From Gordius sp. MW1 (Eukaryota > Nematomorpha > Gordioida > Gordea > Gordiidae), in contig OZ038527.1 in NCBI GenBank assembly GCA_964036665.1, forward strand, positions 11,439,835 to 11,503,834: a stretch of 64,000 nucleotides of DNA, given 5' to 3'. Position numbers and translations under genes: made by a program. Under the pieces are notes generated by a model. It made no database searches and was not told where the DNA came from. It saw only the letters and a list, made by a program, of their open reading frames with translations. Below, one piece after another: positions 50,110 to 63,700 of the stretch. The stretch's first letter is position 1. The number at the start of each line of letters is the position of its first letter.

Positions 50110-53100
50110 AAACGTTGTCTTTTGTCAAAATGATAGTTCTCGCAGCTTAAAACCTCTTTTCGGAAGTCAATCGAGGATAATAGAATTCTCAAATCGGCTT
50201 ACTTTTATATATTTTTTTAAGCTCTTTCACATAGAATCGAAAAAAATGAATATTTTTACCTCAAAATTTTTTCACATTTTTTTATTCAACCGTATTCATC
50301 CGATGAAAGTTGTCGTTTTCAGACGTTGTTTCCATGATAAAAAGTAAAAATTTATCAGAATCAGAAAACTATTACTTTGAAATCATGATCGCATAGAGCA
50401 ATTTTCAAAAATTAAGCACTCACGTTGCGATACAACAAACTAATCGCAACTATAAAACGTTGTCTTTTGTCAAAATGATAGTTCTCGCAGCTTAAAACCT
50501 CTTTTCGGAAGTCAATCGAGGATAATAGGATTCTCAAATCGGCTTACTTTTATATATTTTTTCAAGCTCTTTCACATAGAATCGAAAAAAATAAATATTT
50601 TTCCCTCAAAATTTTTCACATTTTTTTCTTTCAACCGTATTCATCCGATGAAAGTTGTCGTTTTCAGACGTTGTTTCCATGATAAAAAGTAAACATTTAT
50701 CAGAATCAGAAAATATTACTTTGAAATCATGATCGCATAGAGCAATTTTCAAAAATTAAGCACTCACGTTACGATACAACAAACTAATCGCAACAATAAA
50801 ACGTTGTCTTTTGTCAAAATGATAGTTCTCGCAGCTTAAAACCTCTTTTCGGAAGTCAATCGAGGATAATAGGATTCTCAAATTGGCTTATTTTTATATA
50901 TTTTTATACGCTCTTTCACATAGAATCGAAAAAAATGAATATTTTTACCTCAAAATTTTTCACATTTTTTTATTCAACCGTATTCATCCGATGAAAGTTG
51001 TCGTTTTCAGACGTTGTTTCCATGATAAAAAGTAAACATTTATCAGAATCAGAAAAATATTACTTTGAAATCATGATCGCATAGAGCAATTTTCAAAAAT
51101 TAAGCACTCACGTTACGATACAACAAACTAATCGCAACAATAAAACGTTGTCTTTTGTCAAAATGATAGTTCTCGCAGCTTAAAACCTCTTTTCGGAAGT
51201 CAATCGAGAATAATAGGATTCTCAAATCGGCTTACTTTTATATATTTTTTCAAGCTCTTTCACATAGAATCGAAAAAAATGAATATTTTTACCTCAAAAT
51301 TTTCACATTTTTTTCTTTCAACCGTTTTCATCCGATGAAAGTTGTCGTTTTCAGACGTTGTTTCCATGTTAAAAAGTAAAAATTTATCAGAATCAGAAAA
51401 CTATTACTTTGAAATCATGATTGCATAGAGCAGTTTTCAAAAATTAAGCACTCACGTTTGATACAACAAACTAATCGCAACAATAAAACGTCGTCTTTTG
51501 TCAAAATGATAGTTCTCGCAGCTTAAAACCTCTTTTCGGAAGTCAATCGAGTATAATAGGATTCTCAAATTGGCTTATTTTTATATATTTTTTTACGCTC
51601 TTTCACATAGAATCGAAAAAAATGAATATTTTACCTCAAAATTTTTCACATTTTTTTATTCAACCGTATTCATCCGATGAAAGTTGTCGTTTTCAGACGT
51701 TGTTTCCATGATAAAAAGTAAAAATTTATCAGAATCAGAAAACTATTACCTTGAAATCATGATCGCATAGAGCAATTTTCAAAAATTAAGCATTCACGTT
51801 ACGATACAACAAACTAATCGCAACAATAAAACGTTGTCTTAATTGTCAAAATGATAGTTCTCGCAGCTTAAAACCTCTTTTCGGAAGTCAATCGAGGATA
51901 ATAGGATTCTCAAATCGGCTTACTTTTATATATTTTTTCAAGCTCTTTCACATAGAGTCGAAAAAAATAAATATTTTTACTTCAAAATTTTACACATTTT
52001 TTTCTTTCAACCGTATTCATCCGATGAAAGTTTTCGTTTTCAGACGTTGTTTCCATGATAAAAAGTAAAAACTTATCAGAATCAGAAAATATTACTTTGA
52101 AATCATGATCGCATAGAGCAATTTTTAAAAATTAAGCACTCACGTTACGATACAACAAACTAATCGCAACAATAAAACGTTGTCTTTTGTCAAAATGATA
52201 GTTCTCGCAGCTTAAAACCTCTTTTCGGAAGTCAATCGAGGATAATAGGATTCTCAAATCGGCTTACTTTTATATATTTTTTCAAGCTCTTTCACATAGA
52301 ATCGAAAAAAATGAATATTTTTACCTCAAAATTTTTCACATTTTTTTCTTTCAACCGTATTCATCCGATGAAAGTTGTCGTTTTCAGACGTTGTTTCCAT
52401 AATAAAAAGTAAAAATTTTTCAGAATCAGAAAACTATTACTTTGAAATCATGATTGTATAGAGCAGTTTTCAAAAATTAAGCACTCACGTTTGATACAAC
52501 AAACTAATCGCAACAATAAAACGTTGTCTTTTGTCAAAATGATAGTTCTCGCAGCTTAAAACCTCTTTTCGGAAGTCAATCGAGGATAATAGGATTCTCC
52601 AATTGGCTTATTTTTATATATTTTTTTACGCTCTTTCACATAGAATCGAAAAAATGAATATTTTTACCTCAAAATTTTTCACATTTTTTTATTCAACCGT
52701 ATTCATCCGATGAAAGTTGTCGTTTTCAGACGTTGTTTCCATGATAAAAAGTAAAAATTTATCAGAATCAGAAAACTATTACTTTGAAATCATGATTGCA
52801 TAGAGCAGTTTTCAAAAATTAAGCACTCACGTTTGATACAACAAACTAATCGTAACAATAAAACGTTGTCTTTTGTCAAAATGATAGTTCTCGCAGCTTA
52901 AAACCTCTTTTCGGAAGTCAATCGAGGATAATAGGATTCTCAAATTGGCTTATTTTTATATATTTTTTTACGCTCTTTCACATAGAATCGAAAAAAATGA
53001 ATATTTTTACCTCAAAATTTTTCACATTTTTTTATTCAACCGTATTCATCCGATGAAAGTTGTCGTTTTCAGACGTTGTTTCCATGATAAAAAGTAAAAA

Positions 53101-56100
53101 TTTATCAGAATCAGAAAACTTTTACTTTGAAATCATGATCGCACAGAGCAATTTTCAAAAATTAAGCACTCACGTTGCGATACAACAAACTAATCGCAAC
53201 AATAAAACGTTGTCTTTTGTCAAAATGATAGTTCTCGCAGCTTAAAACCTCTTTTCGGAAGTCAATCGAGGATAATAGGATTCTCAAATCGGCTTACTTT
53301 TATATATTTTTTTAAGCTCTTTCACATAGAATCGAAAAAAATAAATATTTTTACCTCAAAATTTTTCACATTTTTTTCTTTCAACCGTATTCATCCGATA
53401 AAAGTTGTCGTTTTCAGACGTGGTTTATATGATAAAAAGTAAAAATTTATCAGAATCAGAAAACTATTACTTTGAAATCATGATCGCATAGAGCAGTTTT
53501 CAAAAATTAAGCACTCACGTTGCGATACAACAGACTAATTGCAACAATAAAACGTTGTCTTTTGTCAAAATGATAGTTCTCGCAGCTTAAAACCTCTTTT
53601 CGTAAGTCAATGGAGGATAATAGGATTCTCAAATCGGCTTACTTTTATATATTTTTTCAAGCTCTTTCACATAGAATTAAAAAAAATGAATATTTTTACC
53701 TCAAAAATTTTCACATTTTTTTATTCAACCGTATTCATCCGATGAAAGTTGTCGTTTTCAGACGTTGTTTCCATGATAAAAAGTAAAAATTTATCAGAAT
53801 CAGAAAACTATTACTTTGAAATCATGATCGCATAGAGCAATTTTCAAAAATTAAGCACTTACGTTGCGATACAACAAACTAATCGCAACAATAAAACGTT
53901 GTCTTTTGTCAAAATGATAGTTCTCGCAGCTTAAAACCTCTTTTCGGAAGTCAATCGAGGATAATAGAATTCTCAAATCGGCTTACTTTTATATATTTTT
54001 TTAAGCTCTTTCACATAGAATCGAAAAAAATAAATATTTTTACCTCAAAATTTTTCACATTTTTTTCTTTCAACCGTATTCATCCGATAAAAGTTGTCGT
54101 TTTCAGACGTGGTTTATATGATAAAAAGTAAAAATTTATCAGAATCAGAAAACTATTACTTTGAAATCATGATCGCATAGAGCAGTTTTCAAAAATTAAG
54201 AACTCACGTTGCGATACAACAAACTAATCTCAACACTAAAACGTTGTCTTTTGTCAAAATGATAGTTCTTGCAACTTAAAACCTCTTTTCGGAAGTCAAT
54301 CGAGGATAATAGGATTCTCAAATTGGCTTATTTTTATATATTTTTTTACGCTCTTTCACATAGAATTAAAAAAAATGAATATTTTTACCTCAAAAATTTT
54401 CACATTTTTTTATTCAACCGTATTCATCCGATGAAAGTTGTCGTTTTCAGACGTTGTTTCCATGATAAAAAGTAAACATTTATCAGAATCAGAAAATATT
54501 ACTTTGAAATCATGATCGCATAGAGCAATTTTCAAAAATTAAGCACTCACGTTACGATACAACAAACTAATCGCAACAATAAAACGTTGTCTTTTGTCAA
54601 AATGATAGTTCTCGCAGCTTAAAACCTCTTTTCGGAAGTCAATCGAGGATAATAGGATTCTCAAATTGGCTTATTTTTATATATTTTTATACGCTCTTTC
54701 ACATAGAATCGAAAAAAATGAATATTTTTACCTCAAAATTTTTCACATTTTTTTATTCAACCGTATTCATCCGATGAAAGTTGTCGTTTTCAGACGTTGT
54801 TTCCATGATAAAAAGTAAACATTTATCAGAATCAGAAAAATATTACTTTGAAATCATGATCGCATAGAGCAATTTTTAAAAATTAAGCACTCACGTTACG
54901 ATACAACAAACTAATCGCAACAATAAAACGTTGTCTTTTGTCAAAATGAAAGTTCTCGCAGCTTAAAACCTCTTTTCGGAAGTCAATCGAGAATAATAGG
55001 ATTCTCAAATCGGCTTACTTTTATATATTTTTTCAAGCTCTTTCACATAGAATCGAAAAAAATGAATATTTTTACCTCAAAATTTTCACATTTTTTTCTT
55101 TCAACCGTATTCATCCGATGAAAGTTGTCGTTTTCAGACGTTGTTTCCATGTTAAAAAGTAAAAATTTATCAGAATCAGAAAACTATTACTTTGAAATCA
55201 TGATTGCATAGAGCAGTTTTCAAAAATTAAGCACTCACGTTTGATACAACAAACTAATCGCAACAATAAAACGTCGTCTTTTGTCAAAATGATAGTTCTC
55301 GCAGCTTAAAACCTCTTTTCGGAAGTCAATCGAGTATAATAGGATTCTCAAATTGGCTTATTTTTATATATTTTTTTACGCTCTTTCACATAGAATCGAA
55401 AAAAATGAATATTTTTACCTCAAAATTTTTCACATTTTTTTATTCAACCGTATTCATCCGATGAAAGTTGTCGTTTTCAGACGTTGTTTCCATGATAAAA
55501 AGTAAAAATTTATCAGAATCAGAAAACTATTACTTTGAAATCATGATCGCATAGAGCAATTTTCAAAAATTAAGCATTCACGTTACGATACAACAAACTA
55601 ATCGCAACAATAAAACGTTGTCTTAATTGTCAAAATGATAGTTCTCGCAGCTTAAAACCTCTTTTCGGAAGTCAATCGAGGATAATAGGATTCTCAAATC
55701 GGCTTACTTTTATATATTTTTTCAAGCTCTTTCACATAGAGTCGAAAAAAATAAATATTTTTACTTCAAAATTTTACACATTTTTTTCTTTCAACCGTAT
55801 TCATCCGATGAAAGTTTTCGTTTTCAGACGTTGTTTCCATGATAAAAAGTAAAAATTTATCAGAATCAGAAAATATTACTTTGAAATCATGATCGCATAG
55901 AGCAATTTTCAAAAATTAAGCACTCACGTTACGATACAACAAACTAATCGCAACAAAAACGTTGTCTTTTGTCAAAATGATAGTTCTCGCAGCTTAAAAC
56001 CTCTTTTCGGAAGTCAATCGAGGATAATAGGATTCTCAAATCGGCTTACTTTTATATATTTTTTCAAGCTCTTTCACATAGAATCGAAAAAAATGAATAT

Positions 56101-59100
56101 TTTTACCTCAAAATTTTTCACATTTTTTTCTTTCAACCGTATTCATCCGATGAAAGTTGTCGTTTTCAGACGTTGTTTCCATAATAAAAAGTAAAAAATT
56201 TTCAGAATCAGAAAACTATTACTTTGAAATCATGATTGTATAGAGCAGTTTTCAAAAATTAAGCACTCACGTTTGATACAACAGACTAATCGCAACAATA
56301 AAACGTTGTCTTTTGTCAAAATGATAGTTCTCGCAGCTTAAAACCTCTTTTCGGAAGTCAATCGAGGATAATAGGATTCTCCAATTGGCTTATTTTTATA
56401 TATTTTTTTACGCTCTTTCACATAGAATCGAAAAAATGAATATTTTTACCTCAAAATTTTTCACATTTTTTTATTCAACCGTATTCATCCGATGAAAGTT
56501 GTCGTTTTCAGACGTTGTTTCCATGATAAAAAGTAAAAATTTATCAGAATCAGAAAACTATTACTTTGAAATCATGATCGCATAGAGCAATTTTCAAAAA
56601 TTAAGCACTCACGTTACTATACAACAAACTAATCGCAACAATAAAACGTTGTCTTTTGTCAAAATGATAGTTCTCGCATCTTAAAACCTCTTTTCGGAAG
56701 TCAATCGAGGATAATAGGATTCTCAAATTGGCTTATTTTTATATATATTTTTTACGCTCTTTCACATAGAATTAAAAAAAAATGAATATTTTTACCTCAA
56801 AAATTTTCACATTTTTTTATTCAACCGTATTCATCCGATGAAAGTTGTCGTTTTCAGACGTTGTTTCCATGATAAAAAGTAAACATTTATAAGAATCAGA
56901 AAAATATTACTTTGAAATCATGATCGCATAGAGCAATTTTCAAAAATTAAGCACTCACGTTGCGATACAACAAACTAATCGCAACAATAAAACGTTGTCT
57001 TTTGTCAAAATGATAGTTCTCGCAGCTTAAAACCTCTTTTCGGAAGTCAATTGAGGATAATAGGATTCTCAAATCGGCTTACTTTTATATATTTTTTTAA
57101 GCTCTTTCACATAGAATCGAAAAAAATAAATATTTTTACCTCAAAATTTTTCACATTTTTTTATTCAACCGTATTCATCCGATGAAAGTTGTCGTTTTCA
57201 GACGTTGTTTCCATGATAAAAAGTAAAAATTTATCAAAATCAGAAAACCATTACTTTGAAATCATGATCGCATAGAGCAATTTTCAAAAATTAAGCACTC
57301 ACGTTGCGATACAACAAACTAATCGCAACTATAAAACGTTGTCTTTTGTCAAAATGATAGTTCTCGCAGCTTAAAACCTCTTTTCGGAAGTCAATCGAGG
57401 ATAATAGGATTCTCAAATCGGCTTACTTTTATATATTTTTTCAAGCTCTTTCACATAGAATCGAAAAAAATAAATATTTTTCCCTCAAAATTTTTCACAT
57501 TTTTTTCTTTCAACCGTATTCATCCGATGAAAGTTGTCGCTTTCAGACGTTGTTTCCATGATAAAAAGTAAAAATTTATCAGAATCAGAAAACTATTACT
57601 TTGAAATCATGATTGCATAGAGCAGTTTTCAAAAATTAAGCACTCACGTTTGATACAACAAACTAATCGTAACAATAAAACGTTGTCTTTTGTCAAAATG
57701 ATAGTTCTCGCAGCTTAAAACCTCTTTTCGGAAGTCAATCGAGGATAATAGGATTCTCAAATTGGCTTATTTTTATATATTTTTTTACGCTCTTTCACAT
57801 AGAATCGAAAAAAATGAATATTTTTACCTCAAAAATTTTCACATTTTTTTATTCAACCGTATTCATCCGATGAAAGTTGTCGTTTTCAGACGTTGTTTCC
57901 ATGATAAAAAGTAAACATTTATAAGAATCAGAAAAATATTACTTTGAAATCATGATCGCATAGAGCAATTTTCAAAAATTAAGCACTCACGTTGCGATAC
58001 AACAAACTAATCGCAACAATAAAACGTTGTCTTTTGTCAAAATGATAGTTCTCGCAGCTTAAAACCTCTTTTCGGAAGTCAATTGAGGATAATAGGATTC
58101 TCAAATCGGCTTACTTTTATATATTTTTTTAAGCTCTTTCACATAGAATCGAAAAAAATAAATATTTTTACCTCAAAATTTTTCACATTTTTTTATTCAA
58201 CCGTATTCATCCGATGAAAGTTGTCGTTTTCAGACGTTGTTTCCATGATAAAAAGTAAAAATTTATCAAAATCAGAAAACCATTACTTTGAAATCATGAT
58301 CGCATAGAGCAATTTTCAAAAATTAAGCACTCACGTTGCGATACAACAAACTAATCGCAACTATAAAACGTTGTCTTTTGTCAAAATGATAGTTCTCGCA
58401 GCTTAAAACCTCTTTTCGGAAGTCAATCGAGGATAATAGGATTCTCAAATCGGCTTACTTTTATATATTTTTTCAAGCTCTTTCACATAGAATCGAAAAA
58501 AATAAATATTTTTCCCTCAAAATTTTTCACATTTTTTTCTTTCAACCGTATTCATCCGATGAAAGTTGTCGCTTTCAGACGTTGTTTCCATGATAAAAAG
58601 TAAAAATTTATCAGAATCAGAAAACTATTACTTTGAAATCATGAAGAGCAGTTTTCAAAAATTAAGCACTCACGTTTGATACAACAAACTAATCGTAACA
58701 ATAAAACGTTGTCTTTTGTCAAAATGATAGTTCTCGCAGCTTAAAACCTCTTTTCGGAAGTCAATCGAGGATAATAAGATTCTCAAATTGGCTTATTTTT
58801 ATATATTTTTTTACGCTCTTTCACATAGAATCGAAAAAAATGAATATTTTTACCTCAAAATTTTTCACATTTTTTTATTCAACCGTATTCATCCGATGAA
58901 AGTTGTCGTTTTCAGACGTTGTTTCCATGATAAAAAGTAAAAATTTATCAGAATCAGAAAACTTTTACTTTGAAATCATGATCGCAAAGAGTAATTTTCA
59001 AAAATTAAGCACTCACGTTGCGATACAACAGACTAATTGCAACAATAAAACGTTGTCTTTTGTCAAAATGATAGTTCTCGCAGCTTAAAACCTCTTTTCG

Positions 59101-60768
59101 TAAGTCAATGGAGGATAATAGGATTCTCAAATCGGCTTACTTTTATATATTTTTTCAAGCTCTTTCACATAGAATCGAAAAAAATAAATATTTTTACCTC
59201 AAAATTTTTCACATTTTTTTCTTTCAACCGTATTCATCCGATAAAAGTTGTCGTTTTCAGACGTTGTTTCCATGATAAAAAGTAAAAATTTATCAGAATC
59301 AGAAAACTATTACTTTGAAATCATGATCGCATAGAGCAATTTTCAAAAATTAAGCACTCACGTTACGATACAACAAACTAATCGCAACAATAAAACGTTG
59401 TCTTTTGTCAAAATGATAGTTCTCGCAGCTTAAAACCTCTTTTCGGAAGTCAATCGAGGATAATAGGATTCTCAAATCGGCTTACTTTTATATATTTTTT
59501 CAAGCTCTTTCACATAGAATGGAAAAAAATGAATATTTTTACCTCAAAATTTTTCACATTTTTTTATTCAACCGTATTCATCCGATGAAAGTTGTAGTTT
59601 TCAGACGTTGTTTCCATGATAAAAAGTAAAAATTTATCAGAATCAGAAAACTATTACTTTGAAATCATGATCGCATAGAGCAATTTTCAAAAATTAAGCA
59701 TTCACGTTACGATACAACAAACTAATCGCAACAATAAAACGTTGTCTTTTGTCAAAATGATAGTTCTCGCAGCTTAAAACCTCTTTTCGGAAGTCAATCG
59801 AGGATAATAGGATTCTCAAATCGGCTTACTTTTATATATTTTTTCAAGCTCTTTCACATAGAATCGAAAAAAATAAATATTTTTACTTCAAAATTTTGCA
59901 CATTTTTTTCTTTCAACCGTATTCATCCGATGAAAGTTGTCGTTTTCAGACGTTGTTTCCATGATAAAAAGTAAAAATTTATCAGAATCAGAAAACTATT
60001 ACTTTGAAATCATGATCGCATAGAGCAATTTTCAAAAATTAAGCACTCACGTTACGATACAACAAACTAATCGCAACAATAAAACGTTGTCTTTTGTCAA
60101 AATGATAGTTCTCGCAGCTTAAAACCTCTTTTCGGAAGTCAATCGAGGATAATAGGATTCTCAAATCGGCTTACTTTTATATATTTTTTCAAGCTCTTTC
60201 ACATAGAATCGAAAAAAATGAATATTTTTACCTCAAAATTTTTCACATTTTTTTCTTTCAACCGTATTCATCCGATGAAAGTTGTCGTTTTCAGACGTTG
60301 TTTCCATGATAAAAAGTAAAAAATTTTCAGAATCAGAAAACTATTACTTTGAAATCATGATTGTATAGAGCAGTTTTCAAAAATTAAGCACTCACGTTTG
60401 ATACAACAAACTAATCGCAACAATAAAACGTTGTCTTTTGTCAAAATGATAGTTCTCGCAGCTTAAAACCTCTTTTCGGAAGTCAATCGAGGATAATAGG
60501 ATTCTCCAATTGGCTTATTTTTATATAGTTTTTTACGCTCTTTCACATAGAATCGAAAAAATGAATATTTTTACCTCAAAATTTTTCACATTTTTTTATT
60601 CAACCGTATTCATCCGATGAAAGTTGTCGTTTTCAGACGTTGTTTCCATGATATAAAGTAAAAATTTATCAGAATCAGAAAACTATTACTTTGAAATCAT
60701 GATCGCATAGAGCAATTTTCAACAATTAAGCACTCACGTTACTATACAACAAACTAATCGCAACAATA
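50110..60768 (+). repeat. Second copy of 23,697-34,356 (31 monomers)
   Basis: Monomers start at 50110, 50455, 50799, 51143, 51486, 51829, 52175, 52519, 52861, 53205, 53550, 53894, 54239, 54582, 54926, 55269, 55613, 55957, 56301, 56644, 56990, 57334, 57678, 58022, 58366, 58704, 59048, 59393, 59737, 60082 and 60426. Unit order, unit lengths and private variants match the first copy at an offset of 26,413 falling to 26,412. The one clear discordant unit is 55,613, which resembles 25,416 rather than its positional partner 29,200. It contains a tandem 11-mer pair, as the first copy does. Confidence 0.92.
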
Positions 60769-63700
60769 AAACGTTGTCTTTTGTCAAAATGATAGTTCTC
60801 GCATCTTAAAACCTCTTTTCGGAAGTCAATCGAGGATAATAGGATTCTCAAATCGGCTTACTTTTATATATTTTTTCAAGCTCTTTCACATAGAATGGAA
60901 AAAAAAATGAATATTTTTACCTCAAAATTTTTCACATTTTTTTATTCAACCGTATTCATCCGATGAAAGTTGTCGTTTTCAGACGTTGTCTCCATGATAA
61001 AAAGTAAAAATTTATCAGAATCAGAAAACTATTACTTTGAAATCATGATCGCATAGAGCAATTTTCAAAAATTAAGCATTCACGTTACGATACAACAAAC
61101 TAATCGCAACAATAAAACGTTGTCTTTTGTCAAAATGATAGTTCTCGCAGCTTAAAACCTCTTTTCGGAAGTCAATCGAGGATAATAGGATTCTCAAATC
61201 GGCTTACTTTTATATATTTTTTCAAGCTCTTTCACATAGAATCGAAAAAAATAAATATTTTTACTTCAAAATTTTGCACATTTTTTTCTTTCAACCGTAT
61301 TCATCCGATGAAAGTTGTCGTTTTCAGACGTTGTTTCCATAATAAAAAGTAAAAATTTTTCAGAATCAGAAAACTATTACTTTGAAATCATGATTGTATA
61401 GAGCAGTTTTCAAAAATTAAGCACTCACGTTTGATACAACAAACTAATCGCAACAATAAAACGTTGTCTTTTGTCAAAATGATAGTTCTCGCAGCTTAAA
61501 ACCTCTTTTCGGAAGTCAATCGAGGATAATAGGATTCTCCAATTGGCTTATTTTTATATAGTTTTTTACGCTCTTTCACATAGAATCGAAAAAATGAATA
61601 TTTTTACCTCAAAATTTTTCACATTTTTTTATTCAACCGTATTCATCCGATGAAAGTTGTCGTTTTCAGACGTTGTTTCCATGATATAAAGTAAAAATTT
61701 ATCAGAATCAGAAAACTATTACTTTGAAATCATGATCGCATAGAGCAATTTTCAACAATTAAGCACTCACGTTACTATACAACAAACTAATCGCAACAAT
61801 AAAACGTTGTCTTTTGTCAAAATGATAGTTCTCGCATCTTAAAACCTCTTTTCGGAAGTCAATCGAGGATAATAGGATTCTCAAATCGGCTTACTTTTAT
61901 ATATTTTTTCAAGCTCTTTCACATAGAATGGAAAAAAAAATGAATATTTTTACCTCAAAATTTTTCACATTTTTTTATTCAACCGTATTCATCCGATGAA
62001 AGTTGTCGTTTTCAGACGTTGTCTCCATGATAAAAAGTAAAAATTTATCAGAATCAGAAAACTATTACTTTGAAATCATGATCGCATAGAGCAATTTTCA
62101 AAAATTAAGCATTCACGTTACGATACAACAAACTAATCGCAACAATAAAACGTTGTCTTTTGTCAAAATGATAGTTCTCGCAGCTTAAAACCTCTTTTCG
62201 GAAGTCAATCGAGGATAATAGGATTCTCAAATCGGCTTACTTTTATATATTTTTTTAAGCTCTTTCACATAGAATCGAAAAAAATGAATATTTTTACCTC
62301 AAAATTTTTCACATTTTTTTATTCAACCGTATTCATCCGATGAAAGTTGTCGTTTTCAGACGTTGTCTCCATGATAAAAAGTAAAAATTTATCAGAATCA
62401 GAAAACTATTACTTTGAAATCATGATCGCATAGAGCAGTTTTCAAAAATTAAAAACTCACGTTGCGATACAACAAACTAATCTCAACACTAAAACGTTGT
62501 CTTTTGTCAAAATGATAGTTCTCGCAACTTAAAACCTCTTTTCGGAAGTCAATCGAGGATAATAGGATTCTCAAATTGGCTTATTTTTATATGTATTTTT
62601 TACGCTCTTTCACATAGAATTAAAAAAAAATGAATGTTTTTACCTCAAAAATTTTCACATTTTTTTATTCAACCGTATTCATCCGATGAAAGTTGTCGTT
62701 TTCAGACGTTGTTTCCATGATAAAAAGTAAAAATTTATCAGAATCAGAAAACTATTACTTTGAAATCATGATCGCATAGAGCAATTTTCAAAAATTAAGC
62801 ATTCACGTTACGATACAACAAACTAATCGCAACAATAAAACGTTGTCTTTTGTCAAAATGATAGTTCTCGCAGCTTAAAACCTCTTTTCGGAAGCCAATC
62901 GAGGATAATAGGATTCTCAAATCGGCTTACTTTTATATATTTTTTCAAGCTCTTTCACATAGAATGGAAAAAAAATGAATATTTTTACCTCAAAATTTTT
63001 CACATTTTTTTATTCAACCGTATTCATCCGATGAAAGTTGTCGTTTTCAGACGTTGTTTCCATGATAAAAAGTAAAAATTTATCAGAATCAGAAAACTAT
63101 TACTTTGAAATCATGATCGCATAGAGCAATTTTCAAAAATTAAGCATTCACGTTACGATACAACAAACTAATCGCAACAATAAAACGTTGTCTTAATTGT
63201 CAAAATGATAGTTCTCGCAGCTTAAAACCTCTTTTCGGAAGTCAATCGAGGATAATAGGATTCTCAAATCGGCTTACTTTTATATATTTTTTCAAGCTCT
63301 TTCACATAGAATCGAAAAAAATGAATATTTTTACCTCAAAATTTTTCACATTTTTTTCTTTCAACCGTATTCATAAGATGAAAGTTGTCGTTTTCAGACG
63401 TTGTTTCCATGATAAAAAGTAACAAATTTTCAGAATCAGAAAACTATTACTTTGAAATCATGATTGTATAGAGCAGTTTTCAAAAATTAAGCACTCACGT
63501 TTGATACAACAAACTAATCGCAACAATAAAACGTTGTCTTTTGTCAAAATGATAGTTCTCGCAGCTTAAAACCTCTTTTCGGAAGTCAATCGAGGATAAT
63601 AGGATTCTCCAATTGGCTTATTTTTATATATTTTTTTACGCTCTTTCACATAGAATCAAAAAAAATGAATATTTTTACTTCAAAATTTTGCACATTTTTT

